Source: Rhodocyclaceae bacterium (GTDB lineage Bacteria; Pseudomonadota; Gammaproteobacteria; Burkholderiales; Rhodocyclaceae). From it: a stretch of DNA of 64,000 nucleotides. The notes beneath the pieces were generated by a model. It did not search any database. It was not told the origin of the DNA and saw only the letters and a program-made list of their open reading frames with translations. The number at the start of each line of letters is the position of its first letter. Within the stretch, counting starts at the first letter, position 1. This document shows positions 46,458-56,419 of the stretch, in pieces. The translations under genes were made by a program, and so were the position numbers. The stretch lies in assembly GCA_026415155.1 (NCBI GenBank), contig JAOAHQ010000007.1:62001-126000 (forward strand), read 5' to 3'.

Positions 46458-47186
46458 ATGGCAGCGCGCCCCCCTGACTTTTCCATCGTCATTCCCGTCT
46501 TCAACGAAGCCGACAACCTTGCGCCGATGGTGCGCGAGATCGAGGCGGCCTTCGCCGGCCGGCCCGAGACTTACGAAATCCTCTTCGTCGATGACGCGAG
46601 CACCGATGGCAGCGCCGCCTTGCTTGAAGCGCTTGCCCGCGACCATCCCGCCGTGCGCACCTTGCGCCATCGCCAAAACTTCGGCCAGAGCGCGGCCGTG
46701 GCCACCGGCTTTCACGCCGCGCGCGGCGAGTGGATCGGCACGCTCGATGGCGATGGGCAGAACGACCCGGCCGATCTGCCCAAGATGCTCGACGAGGCGC
46801 GCCGCCTTGCTGTCGATTGCGTCACCGGCGTGCGCGAAAAGCGCCAGGATTCCTTTCTGCGGCGCCTTTCCTCGCGCGTCGGCAATGCCTTCCGCAATCT
46901 TCTGACGGGCGATGAGGTCACCGACAGCGGCTGCGGCGCGCGCGTCTTGCGGGCCGAGTGCGCGCGGGCACTGCCGGTCTTCAACGGCCTGCATCGCTTC
47001 ATGCCGACGCTGTTGCGCGCCCAAGGCTTCACGGTCGTCGAGCGGCCCGTCAATCACCGGCCGCGCTTGGCCGGCGTCTCCAAATACGGCGTGCACAATC
47101 GATTGTGGCGCGGCATCCGTGACTGTTTCGGCGTGCGCTGGCTCAAAGCGCGCGCCGTGCCCGCCCGCCGCCTGCATGAGGAATAA
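46458..47186 (+). CDS. Family 2 glycosyltransferase (DPM1/ArnC-like)
   Basis: SIVIPVFNEADNLAPMV; FVDDASTDGSAALLE; TLDGDGQNDPADLPKM. Confidence 0.94.
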   Translation: MAARPPDFSIVIPVFNEADNLAPMVREIEAAFAGRPETYEILFVDDASTDGSAALLEALARDHPAVRTLRHRQNFGQSAAVATGFHAARGEWIGTLDGDGQNDPADLPKMLDEARRLAVDCVTGVREKRQDSFLRRLSSRVGNAFRNLLTGDEVTDSGCGARVLRAECARALPVFNGLHRFMPTLLRAQGFTVVERPVNHRPRLAGVSKYGVHNRLWRGIRDCFGVRWLKARAVPARRLHEE

Positions 47187-47919
47187 CGGCTCCCTGCCCG
47201 AGCGCGGCGAGGCGCTGCCCGAGCTCGACGAAGAGTCACTTTCGCTCGCCGCCGTCGAGCCGGGCCTTAAGCGCGAGATCCGGCGTCTCGCCCTCTCCTT
47301 GGCCCTCGCCTGCGCCGCCTTCGCGCTTGTCTATTTCACGCCGCTGGCCGCAATCGTGCGCGATGTCGAACACATCCGCACTTATCTTTCCGGCGACGAT
47401 TGGCTGGCCGAGCTCACCTTCACCGGCTTGGTGGCGCTCTTCGTCGCGGTGGGCGTGCCGCGGCTCATGTTCTATGGCGTCGCCGGGCTCGCCTTCGGCT
47501 TCTGGCTCGGGCTTTTGCTTGCCCAGGCAGGAGCGCTCTTAGGCTCCTGGCTCAGCTTCTTCGCGATCCGCCACGGCGGCCGCGGCTGGCTGCATAAGCG
47601 CTTCGGCGCGCAGCGCTTCTTTAAGAAGGCCTTCCGCGTGCGCTCCTCGGTCAAGGCCGTCGCCCTCGTGCGCCAGCTGCCCTTGCATGGCCTCATGATC
47701 ACCGCTGCGCTCGCGCTCTCGGAAGTGCGCACGCGCACCTTCCTCCTGGGCAGCTTCATCGGCTTTCTGCCGCAAGGCGCGATCGCCACCCTGATCGGCA
47801 GCGGCCTCGTCGCGGCCGAGGCGATGGCCGGCTTCATGCAGCTCTTCATCGCCGCGGCGGCGCTCCTCCTTGCCGTGGTCTGGCTCAAGCGCTGGCGGAA
47901 ACGGCGGGGAGAGGAATAG
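47176..47919 (+). CDS. TVP38/TMEM64 (DedA-like) membrane protein
   Basis: Multiple TMs; FYGVAGLAFGFWLGLLLAQAGALLGSWLSFFAIR. Confidence 0.85.
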   Translation: MRNNGSLPERGEALPELDEESLSLAAVEPGLKREIRRLALSLALACAAFALVYFTPLAAIVRDVEHIRTYLSGDDWLAELTFTGLVALFVAVGVPRLMFYGVAGLAFGFWLGLLLAQAGALLGSWLSFFAIRHGGRGWLHKRFGAQRFFKKAFRVRSSVKAVALVRQLPLHGLMITAALALSEVRTRTFLLGSFIGFLPQGAIATLIGSGLVAAEAMAGFMQLFIAAAALLLAVVWLKRWRKRRGEE

Positions 47920-47926
47920 CGGGCCG

Positions 47927-47950
47927 AAAAATCGGCGTTGGCGGGACGGC
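47927..47950 (-). repeat. Dispersed 23-bp repeat, convergent intergenic gap
   Basis: aaaaatcggcgttggcgggacggc. Confidence 0.8.
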
Positions 47951-47956
47951 CTCGTC

Positions 47957-49561
47957 CTAGCCGAGGCCTTGTGGCTGCACGGCGCAGACGCGCAGCGCCT
48001 CCCGCTTGCCCTTGACCCGCAGGGCAAACGGCTTGCCGAAGCGGAAGGCGCCGGGCTGCCTGGCCTCGACCGTCTCGCGCAGCGTCTCGCTCACCAAGAT
48101 GCCGCCTGGCGTGCAGCCCTTCTCGATGCGCGAGGCGGTATTGACGACATCGCCGATCGCTGTCCAGTCGAGCCGCTCGGCCGTGCCGACGTTGCCGATG
48201 ACGACCTCGCCCCAGTGGATGCCGATGCGCAGCTGCAAGGCTTGCCGACCCGAATCGGCGCGCAGGGCATTGATGTCGGCCGCGTGGCTTTGCATGTCAA
48301 GCGCCGCGCGCACGGCATCGGCCGGATCGTCGAAGAGCGCCATCAGGCTATCGCCCATGAACTTGTCGATGGCGCCGCGGTAGCGTTTCACCGGGGCCGC
48401 CACGCGGCGCAAGATGGTGTTGAGCGTCTCGATGACCGATTCGCTGCCACCATGCCGTTCGACCCAGGCCGTAAAGCCGACGATGTCGCAAAAGAGCACC
48501 GCCACCGGCCGTTCCTCGTTGGCGAGACTCGTGCGGCCGAGTCGCACGGCCTCGCGCGCCTTCTGCTCGACGAGCTGCGGCACATAGTTTTTCGTGATGT
48601 TATGCACGCGTACCTCGCCGAGGATGGTGCCTTCGGCCAGCTGCACTTCGCCACTGGCCTCCGCGACGACCTGCCAGAGGGAATAGATCGCACCGTCGGC
48701 GGCGCGAAAGCCGCTGACGTTGAAAAGGATCGTCAGCCCCACCGAGCCGGGCACATAAAGACGGATGCGATAGTTCTCGAAGACGCCCTCCTCGTTTTCG
48801 AGCGCGAGCCCCCAGACGACGTCGTCGAAGAAGGCCGGCGGAATCGCCTGGGGCAGGGCCGCGAGCGCATCGTCGCGATCGTCGAGCCTTAATCGAGCGA
48901 GCATCGCCGGCGAGGCGGCTTGCACTTCACCGGCCGGGGAAAAGACGATCACGCCATAGCCGAGCTGGTCGCCGATCTCGCCGATCGCGGCAAGGCTTGC
49001 CGCCGGATCGAGGAGGCGCGGCGGGGGCGCAGTCTGCGCGCCCTTCGATTCGCGCAAGACGAGTGTGCTTGCCGTTCCCCTTACTTCGACATCGAGCGCA
49101 AAACCCAGCGCGTTCAGCAGCCGCGCATGGCGCTCAAGCTCCAGCGCCGGCGCAAATGGCAGTTCAAGGATGCAGAGCGTGCCCGTAGCATCGGCTGGAA
49201 ATCGCAAGGCGATCTCCCAGCCCGCCTGGCGGCAGGCATGGGTGAGATTGCGCGTGCCGTGCTCGCCGAGTTCGGCGCGATAGAGCGCCTCGATCTCCCC
49301 GTCGCTCTCACCGGCGGGCAGACCGACTTCGGTGGCCAGGATGCGGCGGAAGATCTCGAAATGCATCTGCCGCATCGCCTCGTCGAGCAGATGGTGTAGC
49401 ACGCGCACCAAGGGTGCCATACGGCTGGCATGCCCGCGTGAAGCACAGGCGGCCGCAAGGCGCGCCCGCGCCTCCTGCCACGTCGCATGGTTCAGCTCGA
49501 CGCATGGGAGGGCCTCGCTCGTTTCCGACGCCTCAGAGGTTGGCACAGAGCTGATAGGCAT
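47957..49561 (-). CDS. Adenylate/guanylate cyclase
   Basis: VAVLFCDIVGFTAWVERHG; YRGAIDKFMGDSLMALFDDP; GIHWGEVVIGNVGTAERLDWTAIGDVVNTASRIE. Confidence 0.92.
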   Translation of the reverse strand: MPISSVPTSEASETSEALPCVELNHATWQEARARLAAACASRGHASRMAPLVRVLHHLLDEAMRQMHFEIFRRILATEVGLPAGESDGEIEALYRAELGEHGTRNLTHACRQAGWEIALRFPADATGTLCILELPFAPALELERHARLLNALGFALDVEVRGTASTLVLRESKGAQTAPPPRLLDPAASLAAIGEIGDQLGYGVIVFSPAGEVQAASPAMLARLRLDDRDDALAALPQAIPPAFFDDVVWGLALENEEGVFENYRIRLYVPGSVGLTILFNVSGFRAADGAIYSLWQVVAEASGEVQLAEGTILGEVRVHNITKNYVPQLVEQKAREAVRLGRTSLANEERPVAVLFCDIVGFTAWVERHGGSESVIETLNTILRRVAAPVKRYRGAIDKFMGDSLMALFDDPADAVRAALDMQSHAADINALRADSGRQALQLRIGIHWGEVVIGNVGTAERLDWTAIGDVVNTASRIEKGCTPGGILVSETLRETVEARQPGAFRFGKPFALRVKGKREALRVCAVQPQGLG

Positions 49562-50378
49562 CGTCTTCCTTGAGGCGCTCGACGAATTCCTCGGCGAGCC
49601 AGGTCTCACAGAGCGATTCATCGCGCGCGAAGCGGAGCAAGGCGGCCTTGCGCATTTCCGGATCGTTCGCGGCCGCGCCGCCGATGCCGGCGCTCTCGAG
49701 CAGGCAGTTGGCCGCTGCGAGACTCGTCCAGACCCGATCCTCGCTTCGCTCCGGGCAAGGGCGTGCAAGATCCTCTCCCAGGTAGTCGGCGAAGCGCTCG
49801 GGTAGATTCCATTGCTTGACGGCCTCGCGGCCCACTTCGCAACGGTCGCAGCCGAATACCTTGCGTTCGGCCGAGAGCGGCTCATGGCCTCGTTCGAGGA
49901 TGAGCGACAACACCTCGCGATAGCGCGCCGGATCGTGGGTGAAGAGAAGCACGCTGCCCATGTCGTGCATGAGACCGGCGACGAAGGCCTCATCCTTCTC
50001 GCGGCGGCTGCCGAGCGCCTCGCAGATCGCGCGCGCCGCGATCGCCGCAAGCAGCGAGTGCTGCCAGATGTGCAGGCGGAACGCCGGATCGCGCGAGCGC
50101 GCGAACAGCGAGCGGCTGAAGGCGAGCAGGGCAAGCGAGCGCACCACGTTGAAGCCGAGCAGGCTGATCGCGACGGGGATCGTGGCAATCTGCCGGCCGC
50201 GGCTGTAAAGCGGCGAATTGACGACGCGCAGCACGAGCGCCGCTACCCCCTGGTCGGAGCGCACGAAGCCATCGAGCTCGCGAAAACAGTCATTGGCCTC
50301 CGGGTCGAGCCGGATGATGCCGGAGAGCACGTCGGCCTGCACCGGGATGTTCCGGTAGTCGATCGCCTTGGGGTTCAT
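49533..50378 (-). CDS. HDOD domain protein
   Basis: VLRVVNSPLYSRGRQIATIPVAISLLGFNVVRSLAL; FVAGLMHDMGSVLLF. Confidence 0.92.
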   Translation of the reverse strand: MNPKAIDYRNIPVQADVLSGIIRLDPEANDCFRELDGFVRSDQGVAALVLRVVNSPLYSRGRQIATIPVAISLLGFNVVRSLALLAFSRSLFARSRDPAFRLHIWQHSLLAAIAARAICEALGSRREKDEAFVAGLMHDMGSVLLFTHDPARYREVLSLILERGHEPLSAERKVFGCDRCEVGREAVKQWNLPERFADYLGEDLARPCPERSEDRVWTSLAAANCLLESAGIGGAAANDPEMRKAALLRFARDESLCETWLAEEFVERLKEDDAYQLCANL

Positions 50379-50489
50379 GGTGCCGTCTTCAGGAAGACGT
50401 CATGATAGCCGAGGAGGGGCGCCGCTATAATCGCGCGCAACCCGCCCGCGCCTGGTCTGCCTCCCTTCATCCTTTACGCGAGGTCGCTC

Positions 50490-52025
50490 ATGCTCCTCTG
50501 GTTCGTGATCCTCTACCTGATGGTTTCGGTGGGCATCGGCCTCATCGCCGCGACGCGCGTGCATAGCGCCAAGGACTACGCCGTCGCCGGCCGAAGCCTG
50601 CCCTTGCCGGTGGTCACCGCGACCGTGTTCGCCACCTGGTTCGGCGCCGAGGCCGTCTTCGGCGTCTCGGCGACCTTCGTCAAGGACGGCCTCACCGGCG
50701 TGGTGGCCGATCCCTTCGGTTCCTCGCTGTGCCTGATCCTCGCCGGCATCCTCTTCTCGCGTTACCTCTACCGCCTCAACATCCTGACGCTCGGCGACTT
50801 CTACCGGCTGCGCTACAACCGCAGCGTCGAGGTGCTCACGACGCTGTGCATCGTCGCTTCCTATCTCGGCTGGGTCGCGGCGCAGATCAAGGCGCTCGGC
50901 CTTATCTTCTACATCGTCACCGACGGTGCGGTCAGCCAAGACACCGGCATGATCCTCGGCGCGGCGATCGTGCTCACCTATACGACCTTCGGCGGCATGT
51001 TCTCGGTGGCCATCCTCGACTTCGTGCAGATGGCCGTCTCGATGGGGGGCTTGCTGTTCATCGCCTGGGTGGTGAGCGGCAAGGTCGACGGCGGCACGGT
51101 CTCAGTCGTCCATCATGCGGCGGAAGCAGGCAAGCTGAAATTCTTCCCCGAGATGGATCCGCTCAAGTGGGTAGCCTTCCTCGGCGCCTGGGTGACGATG
51201 ATGCTGGGCTCGATTCCGCAGCAGGACGTCTTCCAGCGCGTCACCTCGGCAAAGAGCGCCCAGATCGCGCTCTGGGGCTCGGTGCTCGGCGCCTCGATCT
51301 ATTTTTGCTTCACCTTCGTGCCGATGTTCATCGCCTATTCGGCCACCCTCATCGACCCCACCCTCTTCGCCAGGCTGATCGAGGAAGACTCGCAGCTCGT
51401 GCTGCCCACGCTCGTCTTGCAGCACACGCCGCTCATCGCCCAGGTGTTCTTCTTCGGCGCGGTGCTCTCGGCGATCATGAGCTGCTCGTCGGCCACCTTG
51501 CTCGCGCCCTCGGTGACCTTCGCCGAGAACGTGATCCGCGGCTTCTACCCGAAGATGGGCGATCACCGTTTCCTCTGGGTGATGCGCGGCACCTTGGTCG
51601 GCTTTGCCTGCCTCGTGCTCGCCTTCGCGCTCAATTCCGAGGCGTCGATCTTCAAGATGGTCGAGAACGCCTACAAGGTGACGCTCGCCGGCGCCTTCGT
51701 GCCGCTCGTCTTCGGCATCCTCTGGAAGCGCGCCACGACGCAAGGGGCGCTCGCCGCGATCTTCGGCGGCATTCTCTCGTGGCTCCTGGTCGAGGTGCTG
51801 ATCGCGCATGGCGAAGGCGGCGGCGAATATGCCTATGCGCTCGTCGGCGAGGAGGGCATTCCGCCGCAGCTCATCGGTCTTGCCGTGTCGGCCGTCGGCA
51901 TGATCGCAGGGTCGCTCTTGCCGCAGTGGGTCGGCCACAAGGTGCCGGGCCGGCCCTTGCACGAATTGCAGCATCATGCTGCAATGGAAACGCACCACGT
52001 CGCGGAACACCCCCACCATCATTGA
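50490..52025 (+). CDS. Sodium:solute symporter (SSS family)
   Basis: AKDYAVAGRSLPLPVVTATVFATWFGAEAVFG; about 13 TMs; His-rich C-terminus. Confidence 0.93.
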   Translation: MLLWFVILYLMVSVGIGLIAATRVHSAKDYAVAGRSLPLPVVTATVFATWFGAEAVFGVSATFVKDGLTGVVADPFGSSLCLILAGILFSRYLYRLNILTLGDFYRLRYNRSVEVLTTLCIVASYLGWVAAQIKALGLIFYIVTDGAVSQDTGMILGAAIVLTYTTFGGMFSVAILDFVQMAVSMGGLLFIAWVVSGKVDGGTVSVVHHAAEAGKLKFFPEMDPLKWVAFLGAWVTMMLGSIPQQDVFQRVTSAKSAQIALWGSVLGASIYFCFTFVPMFIAYSATLIDPTLFARLIEEDSQLVLPTLVLQHTPLIAQVFFFGAVLSAIMSCSSATLLAPSVTFAENVIRGFYPKMGDHRFLWVMRGTLVGFACLVLAFALNSEASIFKMVENAYKVTLAGAFVPLVFGILWKRATTQGALAAIFGGILSWLLVEVLIAHGEGGGEYAYALVGEEGIPPQLIGLAVSAVGMIAGSLLPQWVGHKVPGRPLHELQHHAAMETHHVAEHPHHH

Positions 52026-52038
52026 CTGAGGAGCGCGG

Positions 52039-53124
52039 ATGGCGCTTCTGGAGCTGAAAAACCTCACCCGCCGCTTCGGCGCGCTCGAAGCGGTGAAGGA
52101 TGTCTCGCTTTCCATCGAGGCCGGCGAGTTCTTCACGCTGCTCGGCCCCTCGGGCTGCGGCAAGACGACGATCCTGCGCATGATCGCCGGCTTCGACGCG
52201 CCGGACGAAGGCGAGATCCTGCTCGACGGCGTCTCGCTTGCCGGCGTGCCGCCCGAGCGGCGGCCGCTGCACACGGTGTTCCAGAGCTATGCGCTGTTTC
52301 CGCACATGACGGTGGCCGGCAACGTCGCCTTTCCGCTCGAGATGATGAAGCGCCCGCGCGAGGAGATCCGCCGCCGCGTGGCCGAGGCGCTCGAGCTCGT
52401 GCATCTGTCCGACAAGGCGGCAAGCTTCCCGCACGAGCTCTCGGGCGGGCAAAAGCAGCGCGTGGCGCTCGCGCGCGGCCTCGTCAATAAGCCGCGGCTC
52501 CTCCTGCTCGACGAGCCCTTGGGTGCGCTGGATGCCAAGCTGCGCGTCGAGATGCAAAGCGAACTGATCGCCTTGCAGCGCGAGGTCGGCATCACCTTCG
52601 TCTTCGTCACCCACTCGCAGCAGGAGGCTTTGGCGCTCTCACACCGCATCGCCGTGATGCGCGATGGCCGCATCGAGCAGTGCGACGAGCCGGACAAGCT
52701 CTACACCCAGCCGGCGAACCGCTTCGTCGCCGACTTCATCGGCAAGATCAACCTGATCGACGTCGAGGTGATCGCCGCAAGCAAGCTGCGGCTCAACTTG
52801 AAGGCGCCGGGCCTAGGCGAGATCGAGGCCGTCGATGCCCGCCCCTTGCGGCCTGGCGAGCGCGGCGTGCTCGCCTTGCGGCCGGAGCTCATCCGCGTGC
52901 ATGGCCACAAGGAGTCGGCCGATCTGAAGAACCGCTTCGCCGGCCGTATCAAGGGACTGCTTTACCTCGGCGACGTGACGCATTACCAGATCGAACTCGC
53001 CGATGGGCGGGTGATTGCCGCGCTCTTGCCCAATGCCGCGCCGGGACGCGCCAAGTTCCACGAGGTTGGCGATCCGGTGTGGATCTGCTGGCGGCATGAT
53101 GCAGGAGTGTTTCTCCGTGACTAA
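52039..53124 (+). CDS. potA: Spermidine/putrescine ABC transporter ATP-binding protein
   Basis: LLGPSGCGKTTILRMIAGFDAPDEGEILLDG; LSGGQKQRVALARGL; C-terminal TOBE. Confidence 0.93.
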   Translation: MALLELKNLTRRFGALEAVKDVSLSIEAGEFFTLLGPSGCGKTTILRMIAGFDAPDEGEILLDGVSLAGVPPERRPLHTVFQSYALFPHMTVAGNVAFPLEMMKRPREEIRRRVAEALELVHLSDKAASFPHELSGGQKQRVALARGLVNKPRLLLLDEPLGALDAKLRVEMQSELIALQREVGITFVFVTHSQQEALALSHRIAVMRDGRIEQCDEPDKLYTQPANRFVADFIGKINLIDVEVIAASKLRLNLKAPGLGEIEAVDARPLRPGERGVLALRPELIRVHGHKESADLKNRFAGRIKGLLYLGDVTHYQIELADGRVIAALLPNAAPGRAKFHEVGDPVWICWRHDAGVFLRD

Positions 53125-54010
53125 CGCCGCATCGCCGGCCTCGGCCCACTCGCAGTCGGCGAAACGCCCGACGTTGTGGTCGGCAGGTAAGGCGTTCCAG
53201 GCCAAATGGCTCGTCACGCTGCCGCCGACGCTGTTTCTGCTCGCCTTCTTCCTTGCGCCGGCGCTGATCGTCGTCGGCGCGAGTTTCCGCGAGCCGGGTG
53301 AATTCGGCGGGCTCGCGCCGCTCGAAAACCTCGCCGGCCTTTCGCTGGAAGCCTACCGCTTCTTGCTGGGCGACGTCATCTATCTCGAAATCTTCGCGCG
53401 CTCCTTCCTCGTCGCCGCGGCGACCACCTTGATTTGCATCGTGCTCGCCTATCCGCTCGCCTGGCTGATCGCGAAGAGCCCCGCCAAGCGCCGCGACCTC
53501 CTCGTGCTGCTGGTGATCCTGCCCTTTGCGAGCAACTTCCTCGTGCGCATCTATGCCTGGATCATGATCTTGGGCCCGGCGAACCTCCTCTACACGCCTG
53601 TCGCGGTGATCGTCGGCATGGTCTATGTGCATCTGCCGTTCATGATCCTGCCGCTTTATACCAACCTCGAGAAGCACGACCCGGCGCTCCTCGAAGCCGC
53701 GCAGGACTTGGGCGCCTCGGCCTGGACGCGCTTTTGGCGCATCACCATCCCGCTCTCGCTGCCGGGGCTCTTCTCGGGAGCGGTGCTCGTCTTCATCCCG
53801 GTGCTCGGCATGTTCGCCGTGCCCGAGCTCTTGGGCGGCACCGGCGATCTTTTGATCGGCAACCTGATCAAGGAGCAGTTTCTCGATAACCGCGACTGGC
53901 CCTTGGGCGCGGCGCTCTCGATCATCCTCACGCTCCTCGTGCTTGCGCTCGCGGGACTCGCGGCCTGGGCGGCGCGGCGGGGCTTTGCCGGCACGGAGGC
54001 CGTCTCATGA
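53096..54010 (+). CDS. potB: Spermidine/putrescine ABC permease
   Basis: EAAQDLGASAWTRFWRITIPLSLPGLFSG EAA loop; six TMs. Confidence 0.92.
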   Translation: MMQECFSVTNAASPASAHSQSAKRPTLWSAGKAFQAKWLVTLPPTLFLLAFFLAPALIVVGASFREPGEFGGLAPLENLAGLSLEAYRFLLGDVIYLEIFARSFLVAAATTLICIVLAYPLAWLIAKSPAKRRDLLVLLVILPFASNFLVRIYAWIMILGPANLLYTPVAVIVGMVYVHLPFMILPLYTNLEKHDPALLEAAQDLGASAWTRFWRITIPLSLPGLFSGAVLVFIPVLGMFAVPELLGGTGDLLIGNLIKEQFLDNRDWPLGAALSIILTLLVLALAGLAAWAARRGFAGTEAVS

Positions 54011-54783
54011 TGTCGCGCTTCTGGCTGTGGGCCGCGGCGCTGGCCGTCTATGCCTTCCTCTACGTGCCGCTCGCCGTGGTGGTGATCTTCTCGTTCAACG
54101 ATTCCCAGCTCAACGCCGCCTGGGTGGGCTTCACGACCGACTGGTACGCGAAGCTCTTCCAAAACGAAGAGATGCTCGCCGCCGCCGCCAACTCGCTCTC
54201 GATCGCCTTGCTCTCCTCGACGCTCGCCACCGTGCTCGGCGCGATGGCGGGGCTCGCGATGCACCGCTGGCGCTTCCGCTGGCTGCCCTTCCTCGTGCTC
54301 ACGCCGGTGGCGATGCCCGAGATTTTGCTCGGCGTCTCGCTGCTCCTCTTCTTCCGCCAGGTGCTGGATCTCACGCTCGGCTTCTTCTCGATCCTGATTG
54401 CCCACATCACCTTCTCGATCGGCTTCGTCGCCATCATCGTGCGCGCGCGGCTCGCCGGCATGGACGAGAGCCTTTTTGAAGCGGCGCGCGATCTCGGCGC
54501 CACGCCCTGGGCCACCTTCCGCCGCGTGACTCTCCCCTTGATCCTGCCGGCGCTCGTCGCCGGTTTCCTGATGAGCTTCACGCTCTCGATCGACGATTTC
54601 GTCATCACCTTCTTCGTCGCCGGCGTCGGCGTCACCACCTTGCCCTTGCAGATCTACTCGATGATCAAGGTCGCGGTGACGCCTGAGGTCAATGCCGTCT
54701 CGACGCTCCTGATGGCGCTGACCCTCACGCTGGTGCTCATCGCCAGCCGCTTCGCGCCCGATGTGCTGAAGGCGCGCACTTGA
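54007..54783 (+). CDS. potC: Spermidine/putrescine ABC permease
   Basis: EAARDLGATPWATFRRVTLPLILPALVAGFLMSFTLSIDDFVITFFV. Confidence 0.94.
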   Translation: MMSRFWLWAAALAVYAFLYVPLAVVVIFSFNDSQLNAAWVGFTTDWYAKLFQNEEMLAAAANSLSIALLSSTLATVLGAMAGLAMHRWRFRWLPFLVLTPVAMPEILLGVSLLLFFRQVLDLTLGFFSILIAHITFSIGFVAIIVRARLAGMDESLFEAARDLGATPWATFRRVTLPLILPALVAGFLMSFTLSIDDFVITFFVAGVGVTTLPLQIYSMIKVAVTPEVNAVSTLLMALTLTLVLIASRFAPDVLKART

Positions 54784-54792
54784 AGAGAGCAC

Positions 54793-55062
54793 ATGCCGAT
54801 CATTTCGATCTTTTTTGGCATCATCGTGCGCATGTGGCATGACGACCATCCGCCGCCGCATGTCCATGTCGAGTACCAGGGCTGGGAAGCGCTCGTCGAT
54901 ATCGAAAGCGGCGAGATCATGGCCGGGCGGCTGCCCAAGAAGGCGGCCGCGCTCGTCCGCGAATGGTGCCTTGCCCATCAGGCGGAATTATTGGCAAACT
55001 GGCAACGTGCGCAGCGCTTCGAGCCGCTGGAGCGCATTCCGGGAGCAGATCAGGATGATTAA
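54793..55062 (+). CDS. DUF4160 family protein
   Basis: PIISIFFGIIVRMWHDDHPPPHVHVEYQGWEALVDIESGEIMAGRLPKKAAALVREW. Confidence 0.9.
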   Translation: MPIISIFFGIIVRMWHDDHPPPHVHVEYQGWEALVDIESGEIMAGRLPKKAAALVREWCLAHQAELLANWQRAQRFEPLERIPGADQDD

Positions 55063-55303
55063 GCTCGTCAGTGCCCGCTACCTGGGCGATTTTCGCCTCT
55101 GGCTGGAATTCTCCGATGGCAGCGCCGGCGAATTCGACGGTCGCAGCCTCTTGAAACGGCAGGGGCCGCTGCTTGAGCCGCTGCGCGACGAAGCCTACTT
55201 CCGCCGCTGTTTCATCGACGCCGGCGCCCTGTGCTGGCCCAATGGTCTCGAGCTCTCGCCCGCCCGGTTGCATGAGCGCGTGCATCAGCTCGAAACCCTC
55301 TGA
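55055..55303 (+). CDS. DUF2442 family protein
   Basis: VSARYLGDFRLWLEFSDGSAGEFDGRSLL...FRRCFIDAGALCWPNGLELSPARLHE. Confidence 0.9.
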   Translation: MIKLVSARYLGDFRLWLEFSDGSAGEFDGRSLLKRQGPLLEPLRDEAYFRRCFIDAGALCWPNGLELSPARLHERVHQLETL

Positions 55304-55304
55304 C

Positions 55305-56381
55305 ATGCCGTCCCGCCAGCGCCGACTTTTGGTCGTTGGCGCCTTGACCCTGCCTTGGCTGCGGCCGGCGCGCGCCGCCGATGTGCTCCACCTCTACAAC
55401 TGGAACAACTACATCAGCGCCGCGACGATGGCGCGCTTCGAGGCAGGCTGCGGCTGCCGCGTCAAGGAGGACTACTACTCCGACAACGAGGAGATGCTCG
55501 CCAAGCTCGAAGCGGGCGCGGTGGGCTACGATCTGCTCGTGCCGACCGGCAACGCCGTCGAATCGCTGATCCGCCGCGGGGCGCTCAGACCCATCGACCG
55601 CTCGCTGCTGCCGCACTTCGCGAACCTCAAGCCAGCCTTCACGAACCTCTGGTTCGACCCCGGCAACCGCTACTCGGTGCCTTATGCCACCTCGATCACG
55701 CTGATCGGCTACAACATCGAGAAAATGCGCGCGCTCGATCTGCCGACGGACAGCTGGGCGCTGATCTTCGAGCCGAAGCATCTGGCAAAAATCAAGGGCA
55801 AGGTCACAGTCCTCAACAGCCAGCGCGAGCTGATGGCGGCGGCGATGAAGTATCTCGGCCATTCGGTGCAATCGACCGACGCCCGGCAGTGGGAAGAAGC
55901 CAAGCGCCTCATCCTCGCCGCCAAGCCCTACTGGGCGACCTTCTCGAACAGCACCTACATCAAGGATCTCGCGATCGGCAACATTTGGGTCGCGCATGGC
56001 TACTCGAACGACATGTTCCGCGCGCGTGAGGACGCCAAGGCCGCCCATCGCCCCTTCACGATCGGCTTTGCGACGCCGAAGGAAGGCGCGGTGCTCGCCA
56101 TCGATAGCTTCGTGCTGCACAAAAGCGGCCAGAATCCAAGGCTTGCCCACCGCTTCATCGACTTCATGCTCGAAGGCGAAAATGCTGCCGACGTCTCGAA
56201 CCTGATCGGTGCCGGCAACACCAATGCCGCGGCCATGCCCTTCATCCGCCCCGAGATCGCCAGTGACCCCGGCATCTTCCCGCCGCCGGAAATTCTCGCC
56301 CGCCTCGAGATGCTGCGCGACTTCGAGCCCAGGCTGCGCCGCACGCTCTCGCGCCTATGGACGGAGATCAAGGTGCGCTGA
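55305..56381 (+). CDS. potD: Spermidine/putrescine ABC substrate-binding protein
   Basis: DVLHLYNWNNYISAATMARFEAGCGCRVKEDYYSDNEEMLAKLEAG. Confidence 0.95.
   Translation: MPSRQRRLLVVGALTLPWLRPARAADVLHLYNWNNYISAATMARFEAGCGCRVKEDYYSDNEEMLAKLEAGAVGYDLLVPTGNAVESLIRRGALRPIDRSLLPHFANLKPAFTNLWFDPGNRYSVPYATSITLIGYNIEKMRALDLPTDSWALIFEPKHLAKIKGKVTVLNSQRELMAAAMKYLGHSVQSTDARQWEEAKRLILAAKPYWATFSNSTYIKDLAIGNIWVAHGYSNDMFRAREDAKAAHRPFTIGFATPKEGAVLAIDSFVLHKSGQNPRLAHRFIDFMLEGENAADVSNLIGAGNTNAAAMPFIRPEIASDPGIFPPPEILARLEMLRDFEPRLRRTLSRLWTEIKVR
55307..55330 (+). repeat. Dispersed 23-bp repeat, overlapping potD start codon
   Basis: gccgtcccgccagcgccgactttt. Confidence 0.9.
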
Positions 56382-56419
56382 TAGGATGGCGTTTCCACTC
56401 ACCCCTTCAGGAGAATGTC

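Noticed and set aside
55307-55330. Interpretation of the dispersed repeat as a Neisseria-type DNA uptake sequence
   Set aside because: It shares GCCGTC but lacks the essential CTGAA portion and is about twice as long; uptake function remains untested.
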